Source: Fibrobacter succinogenes | GTDB lineage: Bacteria; Fibrobacterota; Fibrobacteria; Fibrobacterales; Fibrobacteraceae | Reading direction: 5' to 3' | DNA length: 64,000 nt | Assembly: GCA_902800345.1 (NCBI GenBank) | Contig: CADCDO010000005.1 | Location: forward strand, 1 to 64,000 | Shown: one piece after another, positions 29,611 through 38,485 of the stretch | Numbering within the stretch: the first letter of the stretch is position 1 | Layout of the letters: every line of letters starts with the position of its first letter | Made by a program: the position numbers and the translations under genes | The notes under the pieces: model-generated | Database searches by the model: none | Seen by the model: only the letters and a program-made list of their open reading frames with translations | What the model was told of the DNA's origin: nothing

Positions 29611-30776
29611 TTTCGTACGCTCCCCCCAACCGTACGTTCCAACAAATCTAGAGTTTCGTGAGCAGACTTTTCCCAACTGAACGATTCGGCGTAACGCTTC
29701 GCCGCAAGTCCGAGAGTTTTGCGTAGTTCCGCATCTCCATAAATCTTTTCCATTGCGGCAGCACAAGCAGCAGCATCCCCCGACGGGAACAAAATACCCG
29801 TTTCGCCGTCACGGACGCTATCACACAGTCCCGGCACATCGGATGCAATCGTCGTCTTGCAGAGCTGCGCCGCCTCCATCACGGTAAGCCCCCAGCCTTC
29901 CTTGAAGCTTGTCTGCAACAGCGCAAGCGAAGACGAAAGCAGTTCGTACTTACGGGCCGCCGAAACGAACCCCGTCAGTTCCACCCTGCCATCAAGTCCA
30001 TGCGTTTTAATCCACGACGGGAGCTTTTTCAAAAGCGGACCGTCGCCAACAACATAAAGCTTGACTTCGGGGTGCAACTTCGAAAATTTTTCAAATGCTT
30101 CCAGTGCCGTCCAAATGCCCTTGTAGCGGTGCACGCGCGAAAGCCAAATGAAATAAGGCTCCGCGACATCCGATTCGCGAGAGTCCGCAGCGTTTTCACA
30201 AGATACTGCGGCACTCGTTGCAAAATCCTTGCCGCCCGGAACATTCGGTTTTTCGGACCCGTTGTAAATCACGGAAATCCGGCTTTCATCCACGCCAATT
30301 TCCGCAAGTTCTTTCTTGGTACTCGGACTCACCACGACAAAAGGCTGAGTGCGGTAAAAGAACGGAATAATCCGCTCAAAGAACCAGACGCCAAATGCGA
30401 CTGGGAAAAAAGTCTCTGCAAAAATCGACCCCCGCCACAAGTGATGCATCTGCACCAAGAGCGGTTTGCGCACGAACCAGTGGGCAAAGACCGGTAACTT
30501 GTTCAAATCCTCGACAACAACGTCAAAGCCAAATTCTCGGTCGAGTTTTTTCAAGTTCAACGCCACCGTAATCTGGAACGTCAAATCGCCGCCTTTACGG
30601 ACAACCTGAATTCCATCGACAACCTCGCGTTCTTTCGCGCCCGGAAACATCGTCGTAAACAGGACCACCGTATGGCCCATTTCCACAATTTTCGAGAAAA
30701 TGCGATGCAGATGCTTTTCGGCGCCGCCGGCAGCCGGATGCATGCGATCCCGATAATTTACGACGAGGATGTTCAA
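29607..30776 (-). CDS. Family 4 glycosyltransferase
   Basis: A GT-B fold retaining transferase (389 aa). The N-terminal acceptor domain has HPAAGGAEKHLHRI (the G-G-A-E loop) near residue 13; the C-terminal donor domain has FIWLSRVHRYKGIWTALEAF, VVGDGPLLKKL, and the E-x7-E motif EGWGLTVMEAAQ near 305. It is cytoplasmic or membrane-peripheral. The gene is second in a three-gene run with a methyltransferase (12 bp upstream) and a membrane flippase-like protein (4-bp overlap), a typical arrangement for building and exporting a surface glycan. The sugar is unknown. Confidence 0.92.
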   Translation of the reverse strand: MNILVVNYRDRMHPAAGGAEKHLHRIFSKIVEMGHTVVLFTTMFPGAKEREVVDGIQVVRKGGDLTFQITVALNLKKLDREFGFDVVVEDLNKLPVFAHWFVRKPLLVQMHHLWRGSIFAETFFPVAFGVWFFERIIPFFYRTQPFVVVSPSTKKELAEIGVDESRISVIYNGSEKPNVPGGKDFATSAAVSCENAADSRESDVAEPYFIWLSRVHRYKGIWTALEAFEKFSKLHPEVKLYVVGDGPLLKKLPSWIKTHGLDGRVELTGFVSAARKYELLSSSLALLQTSFKEGWGLTVMEAAQLCKTTIASDVPGLCDSVRDGETGILFPSGDAAACAAAMEKIYGDAELRKTLGLAAKRYAESFSWEKSAHETLDLLERTVGGSVRK

Positions 30777-30787
30777 TCAAACCTCTA

Positions 30788-31564
30788 TTACGGCTTTCGG
30801 CCAATAACGCCAATGCACAACTGCGTGTAATGCATCACCGGCACGGACTGGAGCGAGTCTAAAATTTTGTCTTTAATCTTCTGGTAAGCAGTTCCATCAA
30901 GCGGATACTTCGGAAGCTCAATGCCGAACTTGAAACACAGTTCGCGCAAAATACGGTAGTAAAGATTCGGGCGCATCCAGTCGCCGTAAGCGTAAATGCA
31001 TTCAAAGCCCGCGTCACGCATGAGCGTCTTGAGTTGCCCCATCGTGAACTGTTTTTCCCAGCCCGCAAACCACTTGTCCATCGCAATCAAGATATGCTTG
31101 ATAATCGTATATGGATGGACAGTCTGCGGCACGTCGCAAAGGCAACAACCACCGTGCTTCACGATGCGGAAGTTTTCCTGTAACAGCGGGAGCGAATCCT
31201 TGAAATGCTCTGCCAAGCCTTGGTGGAACACCAAGTCAAAAGTGTTGTCCGGGAACGGGGACTTGAACGCATCGCCACGCACAAGGTGCAGATTCGTGAG
31301 CCCCTCGCTCTCGCGGAGCGAATTGACAATTTTCAAGCTGTTGTCGGCAAAGTCCAGCACATAGACATCGGCACCCAAACGGGCAAGTTCGGCACTGTCG
31401 CGACCGGTACCAGCGCCGACCTCGAGCACCTTCAGGCCCTCGAGCTTAAAATTCTTCTTGATAGCTTCTATAATAGACGGCGAAGACGGATAGACCTTGT
31501 CCATGTCGTTCTTTCGCTGCCAAAAACGGTTCCATACGGATTGATCAGGCTCTTTTATTGACAT
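30788..31564 (-). CDS. SAM-dependent methyltransferase
   Basis: A class I methyltransferase, 258 aa. SAM-binding motif I is VLEVGAGTGRDSAELARLG (about residues 45-63), motif II VYVLDFADNSL, motif III LVRGDAFKSPFPDNTFDLVFHQG, the post-motif typical of UbiE/Methyltransf_11 enzymes. The start at 31564 (MSIKEPDQSVWNRFW) is chosen because the upstream extension to 31687 reads through a low-complexity repeat. First gene of the glycosyltransferase/flippase operon; the substrate is probably a sugar or lipid-linked intermediate (inference). Confidence 0.88.
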   Translation of the reverse strand: MSIKEPDQSVWNRFWQRKNDMDKVYPSSPSIIEAIKKNFKLEGLKVLEVGAGTGRDSAELARLGADVYVLDFADNSLKIVNSLRESEGLTNLHLVRGDAFKSPFPDNTFDLVFHQGLAEHFKDSLPLLQENFRIVKHGGCCLCDVPQTVHPYTIIKHILIAMDKWFAGWEKQFTMGQLKTLMRDAGFECIYAYGDWMRPNLYYRILRELCFKFGIELPKYPLDGTAYQKIKDKILDSLQSVPVMHYTQLCIGVIGRKP

Positions 31565-31589
31565 AACGGGGATAATATATGAAAATTTG

Positions 31590-31655
31590 GTAGTAGGAAG
31601 TAGGAAGTAGGAAGTTAGAAGCGGGCAGTAAGCGGTGGTTAGTGGTTGGTGTGGT
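31590..31655. repeat. Low-complexity tandem repeat (AAGTAGG units)
   Basis: Several AGTAGGA/AGTTAGA 7-mers in tandem from 31590, followed by degenerate GGTTAGTGGTTGG-type repeats, just upstream of the methyltransferase start. They carry no coding function. Confidence 0.6.
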
Positions 31656-31687
31656 TTGGAAATACACATTGCAAAATGAAACGTCAT

Positions 31688-31977
31688 CCTCCGAAGTAAG
31701 GTTCTCTATGTTCATAATGAATATACTGGGGGCATCCACTTTACATTTCCTTCCTACATTTTACCTTCCATCTGCAGCGCAGTTGTCACGTTTTAGAAAA
31801 TTTGTTATATTTTTACGACACTTCTTGTAAAAACACCGCATTCAGCACAGGTTTTCATTGATCAAAAACACTCAAAACGCCCATTTACGGCCCTATTTGT
31901 AAAAATTTTGGAAAATTTTACACAATTGGCACGCAACTTGCTTTAAAAAAGCGATATTATAAGGGCAAGGTTTTAAA
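31688..31977 (+). promoter_or_regulatory. Upstream region of the sigma factor with a sigma-54 promoter
   Basis: At 31927-31942 the sequence TGGCACGCAACTTGCT matches the sigma-54 -24/-12 consensus, with GG at 31928-31929 and GC at 31940-31941 separated by exactly 10 nt. This predicts a start near 31953, 25 nt before the ATG. An AT-rich inverted repeat (TTGTAAAAATTTT / AAAATTTTACACAA, 31897-31925) abuts it upstream and may be an activator or IHF site. No other gene in this 290 bp. Confidence 0.75.
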
Positions 31978-32790
31978 ATGCATATTGATTCTACCGATAC
32001 CACTCTCAAAAGATACCTAGAAGATATCCGTCGTACCGCACCCCTCTCTCGCGAAGAAGAACAGATACTTTTCCAAAAAGCTAAAGAAGGCGATAAAATC
32101 GCCCGTAAAAAGCTGATTTCTGCAAACATGCGCTTTGTGCTCAAGGTCGCCATCCAGTACCGCGGCTGCCCGATTCCACTTCCGGATTTGGTCAGCGAAG
32201 GTGCAATGGGCCTTGTCCGTGCCATCGAATCATTTGAACATACACGCGGCCTCAAGTTCATCAGCTACGGCGTTTGGTGGATCAAGGCTTATATCACCCG
32301 CGCCATTAACGAACAGGGCAACCTCATCCGTCTGCCGGCAAACCAGCACCTCCGCGTGCGCAAGGCTTTGCATGAGCAGTCCCGCGGTAAGGAAATCAAC
32401 GAAGAAATCCGCGAATTGATCCAGATCGGTCAGCGCGGCGTTTCGTTCGACAGCCCGCTCAAGGCCGATTCCAAGGCAACGTACGCCGAAGTCCTCCCGG
32501 ACAGTGGCGCATCGAACCCGGAAGCCGACTCCGAAATCCAGAGTGTCGAAGCTTTGGCACGCGACCTCATGGAACAGCTCCCGGAACGCGAAGCCCGAGT
32601 CATCACCGGCATTTTCGGTATCAACCAGGAAGCTCCGCAGACACTCCGCGAAGTGGGCGAATCCATGAACATCTCCCACGAACGTGTGCGTCAGTTGCGT
32701 GACCAGGCCCTCCGCCGCATCCGCAAGTACAACAGCAAGGACTTCTTGCAAGAAAAGAAGGACGCGTTCCTCGCGGCTATTAATAAATAG
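31978..32790 (+). CDS. RpoD-like group 2 RNA polymerase sigma factor
   Basis: A 270-aa sigma-70 family factor. It begins at region 1.2 (LKRYLEDIRRTAPLSREEE), continues with region 2 (LVSEGAMGLVRAIESFEHTR, then GLKFISYGVWWIKAYITRAI, the -10 recognition helix), region 3 and region 4 (LREVGESMNISHERVRQLRDQALRRIRKY, the -35 HTH). It lacks region 1.1 and the long non-conserved insert of a primary RpoD, so it is either a group 2 alternative factor or the short principal factor seen in some phyla. Its own promoter looks sigma-54 dependent. A hairpin terminator follows. Confidence 0.9.
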   Translation: MHIDSTDTTLKRYLEDIRRTAPLSREEEQILFQKAKEGDKIARKKLISANMRFVLKVAIQYRGCPIPLPDLVSEGAMGLVRAIESFEHTRGLKFISYGVWWIKAYITRAINEQGNLIRLPANQHLRVRKALHEQSRGKEINEEIRELIQIGQRGVSFDSPLKADSKATYAEVLPDSGASNPEADSEIQSVEALARDLMEQLPEREARVITGIFGINQEAPQTLREVGESMNISHERVRQLRDQALRRIRKYNSKDFLQEKKDAFLAAINK

Positions 32791-32917
32791 CCGCTCAACG
32801 ACGCAGGGGGTTCCACCCCCTGGACCCCTTTTCCAAATGCAAGAAAGAAACTAACAAGTAGCGAGCCGAGAGTCGCGCGCAAACCGAAGGCTCCACCCCT
32901 TGGATCCAAAATTTCGA

Positions 32918-32946
32918 CGACCATTTCTTATGGTCGCCGTTTTTTC
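32918..32946 (+). terminator. Terminator of the sigma factor gene
   Basis: CGACCAT (32918-32924) / ATGGTCG (32930-32936), 5-nt loop, followed by CCGTTTTTT. A second, GC-rich stem (CAGGGGG / CCCCCTG, 32804-32822) lies closer to the stop codon but has a poor U-run. Confidence 0.8.
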
Positions 32947-32993
32947 GCAGCCCCCCCCCATTGCTGTAATTTTTAAATTTTTTAGTTGCATAT

Positions 32994-33021
32994 ATATAGA
33001 AAAATTTCTATATTTCTATAT
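32994..33021 (+). promoter_or_regulatory. Operator-like inverted repeat before the ArsR gene
   Basis: Perfect 9-bp arms ATATAGAAA (32994-33002) and TTTCTATAT (33005-33013) around AA, with the right half-site repeated directly at 33013-33021, touching the ATG. The position fits self-repression by the encoded ArsR protein. Confidence 0.6.
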
Positions 33022-33315
33022 ATGAATAAGATAAACTACACAAAAATTGCAAAACAGCTAAAGGTCATGGCAGAACCGAAGCGTCTAAAAATCATCAACT
33101 TGCTGTCCAACGCCAATGGCGAAATGTGCGCTTCAGAAATTCTGAAAGCATTCCGGGTGACTCAACCGACGCTGTCGCACGACATGAAGGCGCTAGTCGA
33201 TGAAAAATTCGTGATGGCTCGCCGTGAAGGGCAAAAAATGTTCTACAGTCTCAATCCAGACACCATTTTCGACATTCAAGCGGCGCTCGGAGACATCTGC
33301 AACGAGGATATGTAA
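33022..33315 (+). CDS. ArsR-family winged-helix transcriptional regulator
   Basis: A 97-aa protein with the ArsR layout: KIAKQLKVMAEPKRLKIINLL (helices 1-2), CASEILKAFRVTQPTLSHDMKALVDEKFV (recognition HTH) and ARREGQKMFYSLN (wing). The metal-binding ELCVCDL-type motif of ArsR/SmtB is replaced here (GEMCASEIL keeps one Cys), so the inducer is not predictable. The start at 33022 is preferred; the frame extends to a TTG at 32986 only through the operator-like repeat. A stand-alone gene before pheS. Confidence 0.88.
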   Translation: MNKINYTKIAKQLKVMAEPKRLKIINLLSNANGEMCASEILKAFRVTQPTLSHDMKALVDEKFVMARREGQKMFYSLNPDTIFDIQAALGDICNEDM

Positions 33316-33371
33316 TTTTTTCAATACTCTCGTCTCTCGTCTCTCGTCTATTTTCTATCTTTACGCGCACT

Positions 33372-34394
33372 ATGAGTGAAGCTATTAACAATGTCAAGCA
33401 GGCCTTTGATGCAGAACTTGCACAAACGGACCTCACCAATCAAGAAGCGGTCAACAACCTCCGCGTAAAGTATCTCGGCAAAAAAGGCGCCGTCACCGAC
33501 CTCATGAAGCAGATGGGTTCGCTCAGCGCCGAAGAACGCCCCGCTTACGGCAAGCTCGTAAACGAACTGAAGGTAGCCGTTTCCGAAGCAATCGACAAAG
33601 CCATTGCAACCGCGAACGAAGCCGCTCTCCAGAAGAAGCTCGCTAGCGGCGCTGTCGATATCACGCTCCCGGGCGCTGGCATCGCAGCCGGTTCTACGCA
33701 CCCGCTGTACGACGTCCGCGAAGAAATCATCGACTTCTTTGCGCAGATGGGTTTTGATGTGGACTTCGGTCGCGACATCGAAACGGATTGGTACAACTTT
33801 GAAGCGCTCAACACTCCGCCAGACCATCCGAGCCGCGACATGCAGGACACGTTCTATGTCGATAACAAGGTCATGCTCCGCACGCACACGTCGGGCACGC
33901 AGATCCACTACATGGAAACACACAAGCCGCCGTTCCGCATGATCGCTCCGGGCCACGTGTTCCGCGTCGACAACGATGCGACCCACGCTCCGATGTTCCA
34001 GCAGTGCGAAGGTCTTGTCGTGGACGAAAACATCAGTTTCGCCGACCTCAAGGGCGTGCTCCAGGTGTTCATGAACAAACTCTTTGGCGCAGGCGTCAAG
34101 ACGCGCTTCCGTCCGAGTTTCTTTCCGTTCACGGAACCGTCTGCAGAAATGGACGTGAGCTGTGTATTCTGCGGTGGCAAGGGTTGCCGTCGTTGCAAGG
34201 GCACAGGCTGGATGGAAATCGGCGGCTGCGGCTCTGTGGACCCGAACGTGTTCAAGAACTGCGGCATCGATGCCGAAAAGTTCACCGGTTTTGCATTCGG
34301 TTTCGGTCTCGACCGTATCGCCATGCTCCGTCACGAAATTCCGGAAATCGGTCTTTTGACGGCCAACGACCAGAGATTCCTCTCCCAGTTCTAA
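33372..34394 (+). CDS. pheS: Phenylalanine--tRNA ligase alpha subunit
   Basis: Catalytic subunit of the (alpha-beta)2 PheRS that charges tRNA-Phe. The 340-aa length is standard. It has an N-terminal coiled coil (residues 1-90), then class II synthetase motif 2 (FRVDNDATHAPMFQQCEGLVVD), FRPSFFPFTEPSAEMDV, and motif 3 GFGLDRIAMLRHEI at the C-terminus. The cluster CVFCGGKGCRRCKGTGW near residue 265 is a short Cys-rich insertion common in PheS of several phyla. pheT is not adjacent. It converges on recF across a strong terminator. Confidence 0.97.
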   Translation: MSEAINNVKQAFDAELAQTDLTNQEAVNNLRVKYLGKKGAVTDLMKQMGSLSAEERPAYGKLVNELKVAVSEAIDKAIATANEAALQKKLASGAVDITLPGAGIAAGSTHPLYDVREEIIDFFAQMGFDVDFGRDIETDWYNFEALNTPPDHPSRDMQDTFYVDNKVMLRTHTSGTQIHYMETHKPPFRMIAPGHVFRVDNDATHAPMFQQCEGLVVDENISFADLKGVLQVFMNKLFGAGVKTRFRPSFFPFTEPSAEMDVSCVFCGGKGCRRCKGTGWMEIGGCGSVDPNVFKNCGIDAEKFTGFAFGFGLDRIAMLRHEIPEIGLLTANDQRFLSQF

Positions 34395-34417
34395 ATTAAT
34401 TCGGACAATTGCGAAAA

Positions 34418-34447
34418 ACAAGGGTCATGCAAAAAAACGCATGACCC
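34418..34447. terminator. Bidirectional terminator between pheS and recF
   Basis: GGGTCATGC (34421-34429) / GCATGACCC (34438-34446), 8-nt loop, perfect 9-bp stem; TTGTTTTT follows on the minus strand and TGTTAAGTTTTT on the plus strand. Confidence 0.85.
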
Positions 34448-34449
34448 TG

Positions 34450-35805
34450 TTAAGTTTTTATCCTGCCACCAACATCCAACTTAATCTCAACATCCGCCTT
34501 GAACGGCAGGTCTTCCGCTTGTGGCGTGGCTATAACGACCTGGCATTCCTTTTCGCGAATGAGCGATGCAACCGCATCGCGGCGGTTCACGTCCAGTTCC
34601 GCAAAGATGTCGTCCAGCAATAAAATCGGCTTTGTCAAGTAGCGAGACGCCACATCCACGGCGGCAAAGCGCATAGCGACTGCCGCCGAGCGACACTGTC
34701 CTTGCGACCCAACAGACCGCATTTCGTAACCCGAAGCGCAAAGTGCCAAATCATCGCGATGTGGCCCCGCCATCGTCATTCCCTGCAAACGTTCCACAAA
34801 TTCCAAGTCCGCAAGTTTTCGCGCAAAAGCGTTTCGGAGCATTTCCTCGCTCACGCCGTCCGTAGCATTTTCCGTACCGTCCGTGACGTTTCCCAGACCC
34901 TCCGCGCTTGCGACGCTCCCGACTTCATCACGAGAGATATCCCCTGCACTCGGCATTCCGCCAGCCGTAACGGTTTCTGAGCCTTCCCCACCGAAACAAG
35001 CGTTCCCGCTCGCACCCCCGACCGCATTGACGGTTCCCGAAACATCTGCCGGAATTTCATTCATCATATCGTCTGGCATCGGCACCGCCACATCGAGCGC
35101 ATCCAGCGACTTGAGAATCGAACTCTTGTACGCACAAGTGATTTCATCGACACCGCCCGAAAGCTTGCGGTAATACCGCGTGATAATTTCAGAAACTTCT
35201 TTCGAAAGCGATAGACGCGCCGCCCACAGTTTAGCGCCAAGCTCTATCAATTGTTGCGTCAAAACACGGAACAAGTCCTCGCCGCCAACGGCAGCACCGT
35301 TCTGCTTGAACTCCTTGAGCCACTTATTACGTTGTTGCAACACCCGCTTGTAGCGGCGCAGCGCCTGAGCATTCGCCGATGACCTGTAACAAAGTATTTC
35401 GTCGAGCCAATGCCTGCGAACTTCGGGTCCGCCACGCAAAAGTTCGATATCCGAAGGCTGCATAATCACCGCCGGACACTTCCCAAAAAACGATGCCGGC
35501 GACTTCAGCGTTTCGCCATTCTCTCGAACTTCGCTCCCGCGAGAATAAACGCGCAGCGCCCGCATCCGCGAACGCCCTTCGTCGTTGAACTCACCGCGCA
35601 AAATAAGCTCATCATTTTTCCAGGTAATCAGTTCACGTAAGTCACGCGACCGAAACGAGAACCCTTGCGAAAGCAAGTGAATCGATTCGAGAATCGTCGT
35701 CTTGCCGCAACCATTCGGGCCACAGATTACGTTTACGCCAGCATCGAAGTTGCAGTCCATCGTATCAAGACTGCGCACCTTCGAAATGAAGACCTTCGAA
35801 ATCAA
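34450..35805 (-). CDS. recF: DNA replication and repair protein RecF
   Basis: An SMC-like ATPase that loads RecA at gaps. Walker A is ICGPNGCGKTTILESIHLLS (about residues 28-47), signature SQGQCRSAAVAM, Walker B LLLDDIFAELD; GPHRDDL is also typical. The proposed start is TTG at 35805, whose TG overlaps the TGA of the PorV-like gene (TTGA), giving ISKVFISKVRSLD as expected for RecF; the frame is open to a TTG at 35844. At 451 aa it is about 90 residues longer than usual because of a Gly/Ala/Ser/Asp-rich insertion (about 244-325). It is the last gene of the lolA operon. Confidence 0.92.
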   Translation of the reverse strand: MISKVFISKVRSLDTMDCNFDAGVNVICGPNGCGKTTILESIHLLSQGFSFRSRDLRELITWKNDELILRGEFNDEGRSRMRALRVYSRGSEVRENGETLKSPASFFGKCPAVIMQPSDIELLRGGPEVRRHWLDEILCYRSSANAQALRRYKRVLQQRNKWLKEFKQNGAAVGGEDLFRVLTQQLIELGAKLWAARLSLSKEVSEIITRYYRKLSGGVDEITCAYKSSILKSLDALDVAVPMPDDMMNEIPADVSGTVNAVGGASGNACFGGEGSETVTAGGMPSAGDISRDEVGSVASAEGLGNVTDGTENATDGVSEEMLRNAFARKLADLEFVERLQGMTMAGPHRDDLALCASGYEMRSVGSQGQCRSAAVAMRFAAVDVASRYLTKPILLLDDIFAELDVNRRDAVASLIREKECQVVIATPQAEDLPFKADVEIKLDVGGRIKT

Positions 35806-36857
35806 GGAATGTATCCCCGCAAGCCAAGGCTGAACGGAGACCAAATCCCCGCACTGGTTTCGTAAAGGAATGCGTAGTTCAGTTCTATCGGGAACCTTCT
35901 TTTGCCGACACGGATTTCAAACTTGTAGCCTGCACCGAGCATCCAGTTCAAATCGTCCATACCCACGCGGAATGTCGCATTGGGAGTCGCTTCGCATTCA
36001 AAGCCGACACGCCCCGTCCAAACGTGAAGCTGCGGGTCAAACGCCAAAAGCGTATCGGCCACCTGGTAATCGAGCGCTTCCATCCAGGCGTAGACAGGTT
36101 TTCCCATAATCTTGGAACGGTAACCAAGTCCAATCTGCAATACCTTCGGGCGCACGCCCTCGGTCGAGTTCAACGTATTGTCACGACTCGGATTTTTAGT
36201 CCACTTTGCAGACAAATTTTTACTAAAGCTCAAGTTGCGGATAACCACCGAAGACGACCACTTCGCATTCCACTGGCGGGTCCAACCCAAATTAATCGTC
36301 ACCGGGCTGCGGAAGGATTCTTCCACCTCGATGCCTTCAAAATATCTCGAATCCGCAATGTCCAAATTATCATAACTCATCGAAAGCGAAAGACCGAACG
36401 CATCCTGACGCGTTGCACGGTAGGCAAAGCCAAGGTAGAACATCGAAAAGAACGGTTTCGACGTACTCACGGTCTGGTCATCTTCATCGATTATCTTGAA
36501 ATCGCGGTCGCCTCGGTAGAGAACCGCAAAGCCGACCCCCATGCGTTTTCCAACTTTACCTTCAATGCCAAAGGCGCCACCCAAACGGTCCAAGTCTCGC
36601 TTTTCGACGTTGAGCGTATATCCAATATTTTCGCGGAAGCCCAGCAAAGCCGGATTCCAAAACGCACCCGGCATCGTCGCCGTATCGGCAGTACCCGTAT
36701 TGCCGCGGCCCAATTCACGGACGCCGCCGCCCATACGTTCAACAAAACCGTCAAAGCCACCAAGCTCTGATTTTTTCGTAAAGCCAATCGCCATTGCGGA
36801 TCCGGCAAGCGAACAAACAGCCAAAGTCGTAACTACAAGATTCTTAAGCCTAATCAT
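35802..36857 (-). CDS. PorV/PorQ-like outer-membrane beta-barrel protein
   Basis: A 351-aa secreted barrel. The signal peptide ends SLAGSAMA; the mature N-terminus carries GGGVRELGRGNTGTADTATM, then PGAFWNPALLGF, the conserved opening of UPF0164/PorV/PorQ-type barrels (alternating-strand body, AFGLSLSMSYDNLD, ELNYAFLYE near the C-terminus). PorV-like proteins shuttle type IX secretion substrates, though homologues also occur outside that system. It overlaps both neighbours (ATGA with the propeller gene, TTGA with recF), so the operon is tightly coupled. Confidence 0.8.
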   Translation of the reverse strand: MIRLKNLVVTTLAVCSLAGSAMAIGFTKKSELGGFDGFVERMGGGVRELGRGNTGTADTATMPGAFWNPALLGFRENIGYTLNVEKRDLDRLGGAFGIEGKVGKRMGVGFAVLYRGDRDFKIIDEDDQTVSTSKPFFSMFYLGFAYRATRQDAFGLSLSMSYDNLDIADSRYFEGIEVEESFRSPVTINLGWTRQWNAKWSSSVVIRNLSFSKNLSAKWTKNPSRDNTLNSTEGVRPKVLQIGLGYRSKIMGKPVYAWMEALDYQVADTLLAFDPQLHVWTGRVGFECEATPNATFRVGMDDLNWMLGAGYKFEIRVGKRRFPIELNYAFLYETSAGIWSPFSLGLRGYIP

Positions 36858-38482
36858 CTGAAGTTACCTCCGAGCGTCATCGCCTTGCCCCAACCGATAT
36901 GGCCGTGATTGTCCTTCACCCTGATGTAATAAACGCCCATCGTACAGTCCTTGCCGTGGTCGTCACGACCGTCCCAGTAATCTTCCTTCGGATTCGAGCT
37001 TCGCGAAGCATCCGCATTGCGGACCGCATCCTTTACAATAGTACGCACCTTGCGCATATCGTAACTGAACACTTCAATCGTAACTTTAGATTCTTTGTCA
37101 AGTTTATACGAAACAAGCGATTCTTCACCCGGCGAAACAATCACAGAAGGGACCATACGGATTGAGCCCAAATTATTGCTAAGCTTTGCGCGATTCAGGA
37201 CGACACTCCATGTCGCACCGGAATCCGCCGACACGGAAACTCCGTTACCATACGTTGCAATCGCAAGCCCCGTCCGATTCTTCGAAAGTGGGAACGCGCA
37301 CATCGACATGATGACCGCCTTTCTATCCGTAGCACCAGTCTCATAGCCATAAAGCCACTGGAGTTTTCCGTCATCGTCTTTTTCCCATGCGCGAGCGCCA
37401 AGCGAATCCAGTTTGAGGTAACCGCTAATCGAGCCACCAATAGCATGGACCAGCACGTAAGCCGTCTTACCGATAAAGGCTACATTGCCCACCGTATAAT
37501 CCGCTTCGTCATAAATATCCTTTTTCTGCACCTTGCCTGCGGTATCCAGGAAATCCACCTTGACAAAGTCCTTGTTTTTTTCACCATAAATACGCCACAG
37601 TCCGCCCACGACATTGTCTTTTTTCTTGTAGTTCGTCTCTGCGATGATTTGGAGCGGGCTCCCGCCCATCCAAAGTCCCGTCACGCGGGAATCCTTCAGA
37701 TTTTTTGACACGTTCTTAAGCCCGCCAGAGGACTTGACCCAAAGGCCCTTGGCCGTCGCAAGCCAAAGGTCGCCCGTTTCCGGATGCAGGCGCACATCGA
37801 AAATTTCAGGATTGTTTTCCAAATCCAGTTCGGCATTTTTCTTGGGAACTTCCAGTTTATTCGTCTTTAAATTCAAGACAAACGTCGTGTCGACATTCTT
37901 TTTCCCGGACATGTCGTGAACCATGACGCCCAAGGCGCCACGCGCCACCCACAAACGTTTAGCCGTCGAATCGTACGCGAACCCGCTTGTCGCATACATC
38001 ATCGGCTGTTTCTGCAAAGTATCCTCGTCCACCGGCTCATCCAGCGGATTTTCAATAATGTTCCTCAAATCGCGCACCGAATAATATCCCGCCGGTTGCG
38101 ACAGGCGACCGTTTTCGTCCAGCGAGAACATCGGAAGCAAAAGACCGAGCTTGGAGCCCGCATAGACTGCCGGGATACGCCTGCGTTCAGCAAAATCATC
38201 ATCAAAAATTTCGTACCGTGCCGCCGACAGCGTATCCGTTTCGACTTGCGCCTGTGCAGTTGCTTCGGTCACCACGGCGCCTTTACTCGAAACATTGAAG
38301 TTCAATAACGTGAGTCCGCTATAACTACCGTCTCGGGAAAAAGCCCACAAAGCCCCATTTTGCCCAGCCGGCCCCACGGCAAACACATAGTTACTGAACA
38401 ACGTCTCGCCGGCAAGCGCATTTGTACTCAACGCTCCCCCGACAAGGAGACCTGCCGTCAGAATAGCATAACCCAATTTCAC
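36854..38482 (-). CDS. Secreted propeller-like protein with FlgD/sorting-type C-terminus
   Basis: A 542-aa protein with the signal peptide MKLGYAILTAGLLVGGALSTNALA. The body has propeller-type repeats: AKRLWVARGALGVMVHD, GDLWLATAKGLWVKSSGGLK and FPLSKNRTGLAIATYGNGV. The C-terminal 85 residues (KVTIEVFSYDMRKVRTIV ... EDYWDGRDDHGKDCTMGVYY) are a FlgD Ig-like/C-terminal sorting-type domain. Propeller plus CTD beside a PorV-like barrel recalls the PorZ arrangement of type IX secretion, but the identity is not established. It starts 3 bp after lolA and overlaps the next gene by 4 bp. Confidence 0.75.
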   Translation of the reverse strand: MKLGYAILTAGLLVGGALSTNALAGETLFSNYVFAVGPAGQNGALWAFSRDGSYSGLTLLNFNVSSKGAVVTEATAQAQVETDTLSAARYEIFDDDFAERRRIPAVYAGSKLGLLLPMFSLDENGRLSQPAGYYSVRDLRNIIENPLDEPVDEDTLQKQPMMYATSGFAYDSTAKRLWVARGALGVMVHDMSGKKNVDTTFVLNLKTNKLEVPKKNAELDLENNPEIFDVRLHPETGDLWLATAKGLWVKSSGGLKNVSKNLKDSRVTGLWMGGSPLQIIAETNYKKKDNVVGGLWRIYGEKNKDFVKVDFLDTAGKVQKKDIYDEADYTVGNVAFIGKTAYVLVHAIGGSISGYLKLDSLGARAWEKDDDGKLQWLYGYETGATDRKAVIMSMCAFPLSKNRTGLAIATYGNGVSVSADSGATWSVVLNRAKLSNNLGSIRMVPSVIVSPGEESLVSYKLDKESKVTIEVFSYDMRKVRTIVKDAVRNADASRSSNPKEDYWDGRDDHGKDCTMGVYYIRVKDNHGHIGWGKAMTLGGNFR

Positions 38483-38485
38483 AAT

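Noticed and set aside
31590..31655. AAGTAGG tandem units as a possible CRISPR or regulatory array
   Set aside because: Units are 7 bp without spacers; simple sequence repeat only.
33348..34421. 357-codon minus-strand frame opposite pheS
   Set aside because: A shadow of pheS, which has all class II synthetase motifs.
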